Shown here piece by piece: positions 44,187 through 53,833 of a stretch of DNA of 64,000 nt. The notes under the pieces were generated by a model. That model did no database searches and was not told the DNA's origin. It saw nothing but the letters and a program-made list of their open reading frames with translations. Every line of letters begins with the position of its first letter. Position 1 is the stretch's first letter. This stretch comes from JAAZMI01 sp050942615 (GTDB taxonomy: Bacteria; Bacillota; Dethiobacteria; DTU022; UBA8154), in the NCBI GenBank assembly GCA_050942615.1, contig JBMNNQ010000002.1, forward strand, positions 27,133 through 91,132, read 5' to 3'. A program made the translations under genes and the position numbers.

Positions 44187-44447
44187 ATGCCAAAAATTAT
44201 TCCAATTAGAGATTTGAAAAATACAAGTGAAATATCCCAAATGTGTAAAGAGTCCAATGAACCTATTTATATTACGAAAAATGGGTATGGGGATATGGTT
44301 ATTATGAGCATGGAATTATATGAAGAAAAAATGTTTATGCTGGATGTATATAATAAACTTATTGCGGCAGTGGAACAAATAAAACAGGGAAAGGTACTTG
44401 ACGGGGATGCTTCAATAAAAGCAATAAGGGAAAAATACAATGTATAG
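44187..44447 (+). CDS. Phd/YefM-family antitoxin
   Basis: 86 aa. MPKIIPIRDLKNTSEISQMCKESNEPIYITKNGYGDMVIMSMELYEE is the classic Phd/YefM N-terminal DNA-binding domain. The C-terminal helix neutralises the toxin. ATG 44187 follows GAAGG, and upstream in-frame starts overlap the operator. It is 8 bases into overlap with the toxin gene. Confidence 0.9.
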   Translation: MPKIIPIRDLKNTSEISQMCKESNEPIYITKNGYGDMVIMSMELYEEKMFMLDVYNKLIAAVEQIKQGKVLDGDASIKAIREKYNV

Positions 44448-44748
44448 ATTGAATGTTTCTAAACTAGCACATCAGGATTTGGATAAAATTGTTTCATACG
44501 TTGCCATAAACCTTGCCAGTCCAAGTGCAGCCACCGATCTCCTTAATAAGGTGGCGGAATGTTATGCTTATTTAAAGGACAATCCTTTTATGTACGCGAA
44601 ATGCCAGGATAAGCAGTTGGAAGAAAAAGGTTGTCGTAAGGTATCAACCAAAAGTTATGTGCTTGTTTATAAAATTAATGAAAACGCTAGAACTGTTAAC
44701 ATTTTGCGTTTCTTTTACGGGGCACAAGATTACGTGAAATTAATATAA
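44440..44748 (+). CDS. RelE/ParE-family toxin
   Basis: 102 aa. MYRLNVSKLAHQDLDKIVSYVAINLASPSAA is the ParE/RelE N-terminal helix pair. VLVYKINENARTVNILRFFYGAQDYVKLI is the C-terminal beta region, with the R-x-x-Y/F pattern of ParE. ParE toxins inhibit gyrase and RelE toxins cleave mRNA; the sequence looks more ParE-like. It is coupled to the upstream antitoxin. Confidence 0.88.
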   Translation: MYRLNVSKLAHQDLDKIVSYVAINLASPSAATDLLNKVAECYAYLKDNPFMYAKCQDKQLEEKGCRKVSTKSYVLVYKINENARTVNILRFFYGAQDYVKLI

Positions 44749-44868
44749 GATTTGCTGGTGAGAAAAGGTTCCATAATTTGAAAAAACTGTAACAGGTCTA
44801 TTGTGCTTGCAGCTGCTCAGGCGGTTGTGAGCGTGAATAAAACCTGCCCCTGTTAAAACTTTATATAA

Positions 44869-44943
44869 AATTACACGTCTATAAAGGTAAAAAGGGGGAT
44901 CTATGGTATGAAGAAACTTGGCGGATGTATATCATATTATTTT
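44869..44943 (+). pseudogene. Truncated duplicate of the 42020 gene leader
   Basis: AAATTACACGTCTATAAAGGTAAAAAGGGGGATCTATGGT matches the leader at 41971-42019 with small indels. The following ATG AAG AAA CTT repeats the first four codons (MKKL) of the 42020 gene. Then homology ends and the frame stops after 12 codons. Confidence 0.55.
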
Positions 44944-45014
44944 TAAGGAAGGGAAAACAGGGCAGGCTGGAGAAATTCCCCATGTAACCGGTATTATGGT
45001 TGAGGGGTATGCTG

Positions 45015-47609
45015 ATGGCCCGTTCCCTGGTTTTCCTGACATTTTTCTATGTCCTGGGGATTGTCCTGGGGCGTTATTGTTTTTCCTACCAGGCATCACT
45101 TTATTTGTTATGCGGTGCAGCAGCCTGGGTTTTGTTTAACTTCATTTTTAAAAGTAAAGGCCTGCAGGCGTTTGTTTCCCTGTTGGTTCTTTTTTTAGCT
45201 GTTGGCAGTTTGGCTTTAAATTTTTCCTTACAGAAAACGGTGGGTAATATCCGTGCTTTCCACGGGGAAAAATGTGGGCTGACGGGTATGATCGAGGATG
45301 AACCTTTGTGGCGGGAGGATGATGTAGTTTTCCCCCTGCGCCCGGAAAAGCTGGTCCTAAAAGGCAAAGAACATTCTGTCAGCGGCACGGTGCGGGTTGT
45401 GCTGCGGCTGCGGGATTTTCAATGGGACGGGGGCAGCGTTCCTGCAGGCAGTGAAAAGGCCGGGGAGGAAAAAAACCTTGGGACAGACGAAGGGGGCAGG
45501 GCCAGAACTTGGTATGCAGGAAATGATAAAAGCGATCCTGAAAGCTTAGGGAATAAGGCCTGTGATGCAGACCTTTATTTTTTATCCTACGGTCGACAAG
45601 TATCCTTGCAAGGTGTGCTTTATGAACCGCAGGAACAGCGCAACCCAGGCGGTTTTGCTTACCGTGACTATTTGGAAACGCAGGGGATGACGGCTACTTT
45701 TTACGGTGCGGCTAAAGACACCGTTGATTTGGGACTTGCCCCAGGGCTTTCCAGCCTGCGGCGGGCAGCCCTGCAGGTTAAGGAAAAAATGTCTGCAGTT
45801 TTAAGGGCCTACCTGCCGGTCAGGGAAGGTAACCTGCTGGTGGGGATGCTCTTTGGCGAACGTCGGGCGCTGGATCCGGAGGTGGAAAATTTCTTTGCCC
45901 GCAGTGGCGTGGCGCATTTGCTGGCCGTTTCCGGGCTTCATGTTGGGTTGGTAGCAGGGTTTTTTTTGCTTTTCTGGCGCAGGATTGCCGGGCAGGGCTG
46001 GTGTTCTTTTTTGTTGAGTGTGCTGTTTCTTTTTTTGTACGTTTTTTTATGCGGCCTCAAACCTGCTGCACTGCGGTCTTTGTTGATGTTTATTTTAGCA
46101 GGGGCCGCCCTTTTTTTGGGGCGGCGCAACGATCTGCCTACAGCCCTGGCCGCTGCAGCCTTGGTTACACTTTTTTACCGCCCCCTTTATCTGTTTTCTG
46201 TTGGCTTTCAGCTTTCTTATACGGCCACAGCAGGGCTTATTTTCTTTGCCCCTTATTTGCAGGAAAAAATAGGCGCTTTGTTGACGGGTTGGGGCCGCCC
46301 GGCTTTTATTGCAGAAAAAATAACCCCCTTGTTGGCGGTGACTATAGCGGCCCAAATCGGTGTTTTGCCCCTGACCGCTTATTATTTCCGGGAAATTTCC
46401 CTCATTGCACTTCTTACGAATGTGCTAATTCTGCCAGTGATGGCTTTAATTTTGGGTATCGGCCTTGTTGCTGCGCTGTTGGGGCTGTTCCTGCCTGTGG
46501 TTGGTGCATTCTTTAATCTGGCAAACTACCCGCTGCTGGCTTATGTTCTTTTTGTTACCTCCCAGGCAGGCGCCCTGCCCTTTTCCTATTGCCAGGTTTA
46601 CCCCCCGCGTCTGTTGGAGCTGGGCCTGTATTATGCTTTATTTGTGGCGTTGGCTGCTGGGGGTAAAAAATATTTCCTTTATTTTTACCAGTGCCTGCGG
46701 GGGCGGGTGCGCCTGTTTCATTTTTTAATAGTGTTTCTGGTTGCTGCTTTAATTTTTACCTGGTGGGGGGCACTGGGTGCCGGCCGGCGGCCCTTGGAGG
46801 TGGTTTTTCTTGATGTAGGGCAGGGGGATGCCATTTTTATGCAAACCCCCCGGGGGAAAAACATTCTCCTGGATGCCGGCGGCAAACCGGTTTATAAGGG
46901 AAATATTGCTGAAACAGGCCACTTGGTGGTGGTGCCTTTTTTGGAACACCGCCGTATCAAAAAACTGGATCTGGTGATCATCAGCCACCCCCATGAAGAT
47001 CATTACGGGGGGCTTTTTGCAGTTCTGGAAAAAATACCGGTGAAAATGCTGGCGATTAATGACGAAATTCCAGAGGAGGGCCCTTACCCTGAGCTTTTGG
47101 CTTTGGCCCGGGATAAGGGTATTTCCCGGGAAATTTTGGGTGCGGGTGACTATTTAACGGTGGAACCGGCTTTGGAGATCCGTGTTTTGAACCCCCCGCG
47201 GGAGCTATGGCAGGGAACGGGCAGCAACACGAACAACAATTCGCTGGTTGTGCATCTGCGCTACAAGGATGCGGGGCTGCTTTTGACGGGGGATGTCGAA
47301 ACGACGGCTGTCGAATTTCTTCTAAAACAAGGGGATTTGCCGTTATACCAGGTGTTAAAAATACCCCACCACGGCAGCGCCCTGGCCAGCTTGCCTTCTT
47401 TCCTGGATAAGTTTCCCCCCTGGGCAGCGGTGATCAGTGTCGGGCCTAATTCTTTCGGCCACCCGCATGCAGATACCCTGGCTGCCCTGGAAGAAAGGGG
47501 CCTGCAAGTTTTTCGCACAGACTGGCACGGTGCAATAACATTCAAAACCAAAGGCTATGTCTGGGAGGCCAAAACCATGCTACCGCTGCAAAAGGCCGCT
47601 GAAAGGTAA
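45015..47609 (+). CDS. comEC: ComEC/Rec2-family DNA uptake channel protein
   Basis: 864 aa. The N-terminal DUF4131/OB-like domain (residues 1-215) is followed by the multi-helix Competence domain (about 255-570, with FFARSGVAHLLAVSGLHVGLV) and a C-terminal metallo-beta-lactamase-like domain (LDVGQGDAIFM near 600, ISHPHEDHYGG near 660). ComEC imports single-stranded DNA in natural transformation. ATG 45015 has a GAGGGG site. An unusual Gly/Glu/Lys-rich insert of about 50 residues (around 145-190) interrupts the N-terminal domain. Confidence 0.93.
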   Translation: MARSLVFLTFFYVLGIVLGRYCFSYQASLYLLCGAAAWVLFNFIFKSKGLQAFVSLLVLFLAVGSLALNFSLQKTVGNIRAFHGEKCGLTGMIEDEPLWREDDVVFPLRPEKLVLKGKEHSVSGTVRVVLRLRDFQWDGGSVPAGSEKAGEEKNLGTDEGGRARTWYAGNDKSDPESLGNKACDADLYFLSYGRQVSLQGVLYEPQEQRNPGGFAYRDYLETQGMTATFYGAAKDTVDLGLAPGLSSLRRAALQVKEKMSAVLRAYLPVREGNLLVGMLFGERRALDPEVENFFARSGVAHLLAVSGLHVGLVAGFFLLFWRRIAGQGWCSFLLSVLFLFLYVFLCGLKPAALRSLLMFILAGAALFLGRRNDLPTALAAAALVTLFYRPLYLFSVGFQLSYTATAGLIFFAPYLQEKIGALLTGWGRPAFIAEKITPLLAVTIAAQIGVLPLTAYYFREISLIALLTNVLILPVMALILGIGLVAALLGLFLPVVGAFFNLANYPLLAYVLFVTSQAGALPFSYCQVYPPRLLELGLYYALFVALAAGGKKYFLYFYQCLRGRVRLFHFLIVFLVAALIFTWWGALGAGRRPLEVVFLDVGQGDAIFMQTPRGKNILLDAGGKPVYKGNIAETGHLVVVPFLEHRRIKKLDLVIISHPHEDHYGGLFAVLEKIPVKMLAINDEIPEEGPYPELLALARDKGISREILGAGDYLTVEPALEIRVLNPPRELWQGTGSNTNNNSLVVHLRYKDAGLLLTGDVETTAVEFLLKQGDLPLYQVLKIPHHGSALASLPSFLDKFPPWAAVISVGPNSFGHPHADTLAALEERGLQVFRTDWHGAITFKTKGYVWEAKTMLPLQKAAER

Positions 47610-48088
47610 CCCCTTGCTTTGTGGTGCTTACTTTGGAACGGTTATTGGTTGCCGGGTAAAAACAATGTGTGCTACACTTATGCAATTTTCACCAAAAAAA
47701 GGGCAGGCGCTGTTCTGCGGATTGGTTTGTGGATTGTTTTAAACAAACAGGGAAGATGACTGCAGAAAGCGAAGTTTTTATAGCTGGGCAAACATGTATA
47801 CAGAAACTGCCCCAGAATCAGAAGCCTGCCAGCCCCTAAAAAAGCGTCCTAAAATTAGGGGGATTAGTTTTTTGTTTGTGCTTTACTATCATGCTCTGAC
47901 AAACAAAAAAACTTAACGTCCCCGCGTTTGTCCCGCTTTTGTCTAAAAAAATTTGGGGTTAATAGGTTGTGCCGCTACATATTTGTGATAAAATTAATAG
48001 GCCGCAACCCCTAATAGTAACAGGGGTTAGCGGCCATTTTTTTGTAAGCTTGCTATAAAAGCATGATTACAGCTGTTTGTAGTTGTCC
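47610..48088. other. Intergenic region between convergent genes
   Basis: No gene is supported. It contains an AT-rich inverted repeat, GTTTTTTGTTTGT (47867-47879) with ACAAACAAAAAAAC (47899-47912), and the terminator at 48000-48043. Confidence 0.55.
48000..48043. terminator. Terminator between comEC and the minus-strand gene
   Basis: GGCCGC-AACCCCT pairs with AGGGGTT-AGCGGCC, followed by seven T on the plus strand and a T-rich stretch on the minus strand. Confidence 0.85.
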
Positions 48089-49978
48089 TTAAAGTTCTTT
48101 GGTACCGTTATCCCTATAAAATACCAAGGCGTTGGGGACCGGCCGGCCGGGTTTGGTGATCGTCAGGCCGTGCAAAAGAAGGCCGGCTGAACCGCCCCCG
48201 TCTAAGTTTATAGCCTGGGCAACGCCCAAGTCTTCTTGCAGGATAGTGCCCAGCTGGCCCAGTGTGGCCGGTGTGGTGCTGATCAAGATTATACGTCCCT
48301 CGGGGCTCAGGGCCAACGCCGAACGGATAGCAGGGACTTTGGAAGCCGGCGCGACAATTTGACCGTCTTTGATAATTAAGGGCCAGCAGGTAAAGGCCTC
48401 TTGAACGTCCGACCAGTCGACGCGCTCTCCTTTTTTGTCTTTAAATATAATTTCATAGGTTACCTGTCTTCCTTTTATAAAATGCTGCAGTGCTTCTTTT
48501 TGCAGGTACTCTGTAAAGGTGATGACGCAGCCCCCGGGGGGGATGAAAGCGTCGGTGTTGGTAACGCAATCCAGGATGTTTCCTTCTTTATCCACAATGA
48601 CGGCTGTGCCGTAATCAAAGCCGATGTTACTTCCCCGCACTGTTGTAAAAATATAAAGGGAGGGCTCCTCCGGTGAAGGGGTATGGTTGAGGCCAAAGGC
48701 GCTCCAGCTGTGGACAATGCGATCGTTTTCCAAAACAATACCCTTGACTTCTACATCCAGGTCAGCAACCCGGACTTCCTTTTCGGCTGTAAAACCTACT
48801 GTAGTGCCTAAATTGTTTGTTTGCACTGTTTCCCCCCCTGTAATAATGGTGCCGTAGGGATCCGGGTATTTACCGGTGGGGTTAAAATAAGTGCCGTTGA
48901 TGATTGCTACCGGGCTTTGGAAATAGGAGGCGTAGTTGTGCAGGGCGGTAGCCTTTCCCATCTGCCCCTGGGCTAAGGCAACTTTAGGCTGCAAGGAGGG
49001 GGAAAGCTCTACTGTATGCACGCCGACCACGCAGGAGTCCTTTGGCGTGCTTTCTTTATTGTCAGTTTCCGAGGGGGTATCCAGCTGATCATTTTCTGAA
49101 ACACCACCCTCGAAATTACCGGCCTGCTTGCTTTCAGAAATATTATCCGGGGGGCTATCTATACCTAACCCTGTTTCTTCTTTTTTTCCAGTTTCCTTTT
49201 CCTGGTCAGTAAATTTTCTTTCTATGTAGCGATACCGCACCAGTCCTGTTTCCAGGTAAACCTTTTTTTCAACATCATCCCAATTTACCTGCAGTTCTCC
49301 AAAAAATTCACCGATAAAACGCAGGGGCACCAAGACCCGGTTGCCGAACAACAGGGGGGGCACTTCCAAGTTATGTGTTTCACCATTAAGCAGCGCCTCC
49401 TGCCGGTTAACAGTTAGTTTCAGGGTACGGTCCCCCTTGCGAACGCTTACTGTTTTGGCGGCGTCGTCCCAGTTGACCCGGGCCTGCAGGGCTTCAAAAA
49501 GCGCCCGGAAGGGAACAAGTACCCGCCCCTTTTCCAGGGCCGGCTGCACATCGAAAACTATTTGCAATCCATCCAGGAAAACCGGTATTTCCCTTTCCTG
49601 CTTATCATTTAGTGTTGTTGTGTCCCCTGCGGCTTTTCCCCCGGTGTTATTTTCATCTTTGTTTTCATCTGCTGCAGTTTTTTCAGTAGTCTTCGTTGTA
49701 GGGTCTTTTTCTGTTTGCGAAGTATTTTCATTTTCCTCTTCCTTGGCAGCAGCTACTTCCCCGGCTTTTTCCGGTACAGTAGAATCATTTTTTAGCAGGC
49801 CGGCTGTGTCGGCCGTGAAAACCGCGCCTGGTAAACCGAGCCCATCCTGGTTCCTCGTTTGCGCCCGGGCCGGGGCAGCAGCAAGGTTTATACCGCAAAA
49901 AACAACGACCCCCCAAAGACAAATATTGGCCAGCAATATTTTCAGCGGCCTTGTTTTTTTTGTTAAGCTGAATTCCAT
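48089..49978 (-). CDS. Secreted phosphodiester glycosidase with copper-amine-oxidase N-like domain
   Basis: 629 aa exported protein. Signal peptide (residues 1-40, ending AAAPARAQ), then an acidic Thr/Glu/Lys-rich linker. A copper-amine-oxidase-like N domain follows (FLDGLQIVFDVQPALEKGRVLVPFRALFEALQARVNWD near 130-170, with a second half to 245), a surface module common in spore-forming Firmicutes. The C-terminal NAGPA/phosphodiester glycosidase domain (about 330-625) has NGTYFNPTGKYPDP, the WSAFGLNH stretch and NLDGGGSAGL. It probably trims cell-wall glycophosphates. AAAGGAG precedes the ATG. Confidence 0.9.
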   Translation of the reverse strand: MEFSLTKKTRPLKILLANICLWGVVVFCGINLAAAPARAQTRNQDGLGLPGAVFTADTAGLLKNDSTVPEKAGEVAAAKEEENENTSQTEKDPTTKTTEKTAADENKDENNTGGKAAGDTTTLNDKQEREIPVFLDGLQIVFDVQPALEKGRVLVPFRALFEALQARVNWDDAAKTVSVRKGDRTLKLTVNRQEALLNGETHNLEVPPLLFGNRVLVPLRFIGEFFGELQVNWDDVEKKVYLETGLVRYRYIERKFTDQEKETGKKEETGLGIDSPPDNISESKQAGNFEGGVSENDQLDTPSETDNKESTPKDSCVVGVHTVELSPSLQPKVALAQGQMGKATALHNYASYFQSPVAIINGTYFNPTGKYPDPYGTIITGGETVQTNNLGTTVGFTAEKEVRVADLDVEVKGIVLENDRIVHSWSAFGLNHTPSPEEPSLYIFTTVRGSNIGFDYGTAVIVDKEGNILDCVTNTDAFIPPGGCVITFTEYLQKEALQHFIKGRQVTYEIIFKDKKGERVDWSDVQEAFTCWPLIIKDGQIVAPASKVPAIRSALALSPEGRIILISTTPATLGQLGTILQEDLGVAQAINLDGGGSAGLLLHGLTITKPGRPVPNALVFYRDNGTKEL

Positions 49979-50549
49979 AATGTTCTCCTTTCCGAACTAT
50001 ATCTACCTTTTTTGTTTATTGTTAACAGCTATATTACTGCTCTGTTCCTAAAATCTTGGTTGGTGCTGCAAATCTAGATTGATACTGCAGGCCGAGGCAG
50101 GCCGCCGGTACTAACCCGGCGACAAGGACGAAATTTTTTATCCCGTTTCAAAAAGTTGGCAGGCTGATCGAATGGGCGAATTGCTGAATTTATCAAGTAC
50201 AACTGCCATAAAGCCTTCTGCTCCAATTTCCATCAAAGGTGAAAAGGTTGTTTCGCCCTGTCTATAATATAGCTGAAAATAAATTGGCAGGGTAGCCAAG
50301 TATTGTCATCCCCTAATTATGTAGAACGGTAAACATCGCAAAAGGTTGCTCCTGCTGGAAATTTTCTGGTGAAACAGCCCTGGGGTATATATCCAGATCC
50401 TGGCGGGGTTCCTGGCGGGCTGCAATTATTCTTTATAAATGGCAAGGGTTTTATACTTTTTTCAAGAATGATCTTGTATTAACCAAAAATATGCAAGTAA
50501 AATTGATAGTAATATTTTAATAATTTATATTTTTAGGGGTGGAGTTCAG
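49979..50549. other. Divergent intergenic region, no gene recognised
   Basis: About 570 bases carrying the promoters of the exoprotein and nrdD. A short hairpin CGCCGG/CCGGCG lies near 50112. I see no NrdR box, riboswitch or open frame with support. Confidence 0.4.
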
Positions 50550-52625
50550 TTGCCGGAAAAAATCATCAAAAGAGATGGGCGTGTAGTTGCTTTTGATCAG
50601 GAAAGAATTATTAATGCCATTTTTAAGGCGGCCAAGGCGGTAGGCGGGGCTGACAGAAAGATTGCAGCCAGCCTTTCCCAGGAAGTTTTAAATATTCTTC
50701 AGGAAAGATTCCCAGACAGCTACCCCAGTGTCGAAGAAGTGCAGGACATTGTCGAAAAGGTGCTCATTGAATATGGCCATGCCAAAACGGCCAAGGCGTA
50801 CATTCTTTATCGCAAACAGCATGAAGAACTGCGCAATTTTCAGCACCTGCTCTTGAATACCGAGAAAATGTTTCAGGATTACTTGGGCGGGGAAGATTGG
50901 CGTATCCATGAAAACAGTAACATGAACTATTCCCTGCAGGGTTTAAACAACCATATTATCTCTGTTGTCACCTCCAAGTATTGGCTGGAAAAAATCTATC
51001 CGCAGGAGATCAGCACAGCGCATCGCGACGGTGACTTTCATATCCATGATTTAAGCCTGCTGGCGCCGTATTGTTGCGGCTGGGATTTAGCTGATTTATT
51101 GGAAAACGGATTTGCAGGGGTGGCCCAAAAAGTGGAAAGCGCCCCGCCCAGGCATTTACGCACGGCTTTAGGGCAGATTGTAAACTTTTGCTATACCCTG
51201 CAGGGTGAATGTGCCGGGGCGCAGGCCCTGGCCAATTTTGATACCTTTTTAGCTCCTTTTGTCCGCTATGATCAGTTGAACTATGTAGAAGTTAAACAGG
51301 CCATGCAGGAATTTATCTTTAACCTCAACGTTCCTACCCGGGTGGGTTTTCAGACGCCCTTTGTGAATATTACCTTAGATGTGACCGTATCTTCTGTTTT
51401 GGCCCATGAACCGGTGATTATTGGCGGGGAAAGGAAAACAGAAACCTTCGGTGAATTTCAGCGGGAAGTGGACATGCTCAATTTGGCCTTTTGTGAAGTG
51501 ATGATGGAAGGAGATGCCCGCAGCCGGATCTTTACCTTTCCCATTCCGACCTACAATCTTACGGAGGATTTTGATTGGGAAAGCCCGGTGGCCGAAAAGA
51601 TCCTGGAAATGACGGCTCGCTATGGGATTCCCTATTTTGCTAATTTCATCAACTCTGACCTTTCTCCGGAAGATGTGCGGAGTATGTGTTGCCGGTTGCG
51701 GTTGGATAACCGCGAACTGCGACGCCGGGGCGGAGGGCTTTTCGGGGCCAACCCCCTTACCGGATCGATTGGTGTTGTAACAATTAACATGGCCCGGCTC
51801 GGTTATCTTTCTACCGGCAAGGAAATATTTTTTAAACGGTTAAAGAGGCTGATGGAGCTGGCCCGCGATAGCTTGCTTATCAAACGTAATGTATTGGAAA
51901 AACTGACCAAACAGGGGCTTTACCCCTATTCGCGCCATTACCTGCGCCTGGTAGAGGAGCGCTTTGGTAAATACTGGTACAACCATTTCAACACAATCGG
52001 CCTGGTAGGGATGAATGAAGCCCTGCAGAACTTTTTGGGTCAAGATATTTCTACAGCGGAAGGACAGGAATTTGCCCTGCAGGTGCTCGACTTTATGCGT
52101 GAGGTGCTGCTTAAATTTCAAGAGGAAACCGGGCAGCTTTTCAATTTGGAAGCCACCCCTGCCGAAGGGACAGCATACCGGCTGGCCCGGCTGGATCAGG
52201 AAAATATGCAGGGAATTTATGCTTCCGGGCAGGAGGCCCCTTATTATACAAACTCGACACAGCTTCCAGCAGGGTATACCGATGATGTTTTTACAGCGCT
52301 GGATTTGCAGGAGGAACTGCAGGTACGTTATACCGGGGGCACAGTTTTCCATGTTTACCTTGGAGAAAGGATCGAAGATCTAAATGCCTGTAAGAAGCTG
52401 CTGCAGCGCATCGTGGGGAACTACCGCCTGCCCTATGTGACGATTACCCCCACCTTTAGTATCTGCCCCGATCACGGCTACCTCAACGGAGAACAATATA
52501 CCTGTGCTACCTGCGGCAAAGAAACCGAGGTTTGGAGCAGGGTAGTAGGTTTTTATAGGCCGGTGCAGAACTGGAATAAAGGTAAACAAAGTGAGTTTGA
52601 GGAACGGAAGGTCTTTACGGCCTAG
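50550..52625 (+). CDS. nrdD: Anaerobic (class III) ribonucleoside-triphosphate reductase
   Basis: 691 aa. N-terminal ATP-cone (IIKRDGRVVAFDQERIINAIFKAAKAVGG, residues 4-95), the catalytic glycyl-radical barrel (NTIGLVGMNEAL near 483) and the C-terminal zinc site CPDHG...CATCG. The radical Gly lies in RVVGFYRPV (Gly667). It reduces NTPs to dNTPs under strict anaerobiosis after activation by the radical-SAM enzyme NrdG. No nrdG is adjacent in this window. TTG 50550 has an AGGGGTGGAG site. Confidence 0.96.
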   Translation: MPEKIIKRDGRVVAFDQERIINAIFKAAKAVGGADRKIAASLSQEVLNILQERFPDSYPSVEEVQDIVEKVLIEYGHAKTAKAYILYRKQHEELRNFQHLLLNTEKMFQDYLGGEDWRIHENSNMNYSLQGLNNHIISVVTSKYWLEKIYPQEISTAHRDGDFHIHDLSLLAPYCCGWDLADLLENGFAGVAQKVESAPPRHLRTALGQIVNFCYTLQGECAGAQALANFDTFLAPFVRYDQLNYVEVKQAMQEFIFNLNVPTRVGFQTPFVNITLDVTVSSVLAHEPVIIGGERKTETFGEFQREVDMLNLAFCEVMMEGDARSRIFTFPIPTYNLTEDFDWESPVAEKILEMTARYGIPYFANFINSDLSPEDVRSMCCRLRLDNRELRRRGGGLFGANPLTGSIGVVTINMARLGYLSTGKEIFFKRLKRLMELARDSLLIKRNVLEKLTKQGLYPYSRHYLRLVEERFGKYWYNHFNTIGLVGMNEALQNFLGQDISTAEGQEFALQVLDFMREVLLKFQEETGQLFNLEATPAEGTAYRLARLDQENMQGIYASGQEAPYYTNSTQLPAGYTDDVFTALDLQEELQVRYTGGTVFHVYLGERIEDLNACKKLLQRIVGNYRLPYVTITPTFSICPDHGYLNGEQYTCATCGKETEVWSRVVGFYRPVQNWNKGKQSEFEERKVFTA

Positions 52626-52765
52626 AGGTAATATCAGTAGTCGGCAATGGTAAAAATGTTATTTGCACTGGTTCAGCACAGATATACTGCATAGCACAGC
52701 AGGCCCTTCCCGAATTTGATATTATGATTAACAATGAAGTGCAGACTAGAATTCAAGGAGCGATT

Positions 52766-53614
52766 ATGATGCGCATTGATGCCCATGTCCATCTTTTCCC
52801 ACCTGAAATTGTGCCTGAAATCCAGAAATATACAGATAGAGATCCTTTTATGAAACTGATCTGTTCCAGCCCCAAACAAAAATATGCTTCGGTGGAAGAT
52901 CTTTTGGCAGTTATGGAAAAGGACGATATTGACAAGGCGGCAATCTGCGGCTTTGCCTCGCGCGACGCCGGGCTTTGCCGGTTGATGAACGATTATGTTT
53001 TGGCAGCAGCCCGTCAACACCCCGGGCGGCTGCTGGCCATGGCTTCTGTTAACCCGCTTGACCCCGGGATGGAAAATGAGATCCAACGTTGTCATGAACA
53101 GGGTGCGGCCGGTGTAGGTGAGCTTTTTCCCTGGGGCCAGATGTTCAGCCTGGAAGGCCCCGCGGCCGGAAAACTGGCTTCCCTTTGTCAGGAAAGAGGG
53201 CTGCCCCTTTTACTGCATATTAATGAAAATGTGGGCCACTATTATGCCGGCAAAGGGGATGTTTCAGTTAAAGAAGCGGCAGAATTCGCCGGCAAATTTC
53301 CCGCCCTGAAAATTATCTATGCCCATTGGGGTGGTGGGCTGTTTTTCTATGAACTTATGCCTGAATTAAAAGAACAGCTGCAGAATGTGTATTATGACAC
53401 CGCGGCCAGCCCCTTCCTGTATGATAAAAATATATATAATGTAGTCAGGGAAATAGGTATTCTGCACAAAGTTTTATTGGGCACAGACTATCCCTTAATT
53501 GCACCGCGCCGCTACCTGCGGGAACTGCATGCCGCCGGGCTTACCCCGGAAGAAAATGCCCTGATTGAAGGTGAAAATGCACACCGGTTGTTTTGGGGCC
53601 CGCAAAAACAGTAG
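52766..53614 (+). CDS. Amidohydrolase-family TIM-barrel metal hydrolase (ACMSD-like)
   Basis: About 283 aa. MRIDAHVHLFP carries the first metal ligands (H-x-H). LLLHINENVGH, IIYAHWGGG and LLGTDYPL supply the later His and Asp ligands typical of the amidohydrolase_2 group (decarboxylases and hydrolases of aromatic or lactone acids). The ATG 52766/52769 pair has an AAGGAG site; an earlier ATG at 52724 lacks one. It has no clear operon partners, and the substrate is unknown. Confidence 0.88.
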   Translation: MMRIDAHVHLFPPEIVPEIQKYTDRDPFMKLICSSPKQKYASVEDLLAVMEKDDIDKAAICGFASRDAGLCRLMNDYVLAAARQHPGRLLAMASVNPLDPGMENEIQRCHEQGAAGVGELFPWGQMFSLEGPAAGKLASLCQERGLPLLLHINENVGHYYAGKGDVSVKEAAEFAGKFPALKIIYAHWGGGLFFYELMPELKEQLQNVYYDTAASPFLYDKNIYNVVREIGILHKVLLGTDYPLIAPRRYLRELHAAGLTPEENALIEGENAHRLFWGPQKQ

Positions 53615-53833
53615 TTGCAGTAGACTTCTACTGCACTTTCTTGTTTCCCGGGTTGAGAATGTCATTCTTTTATCAAGGGGCAGCAGTAAGGGACAACAAG
53701 GGGTGGTTGTGGGGGGTAACAGTGAGACCGGTAAACAGCCAAATTATATTTTAAATTCCTCTTTTCGGTAAATAAAAGTGGCGCTGGGGGAAATAATAAG
53801 GACAAACACCCAACGGAAAGGATGATTTTCCCC

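Noticed and set aside
47967..48043. Promoter-like TTGTGC-N16-TAAAAT directly before a terminator, suggesting a tiny RNA
   Set aside because: The hexamers lie in the AT-rich flank of a bidirectional terminator between convergent genes; a chance match is more likely.
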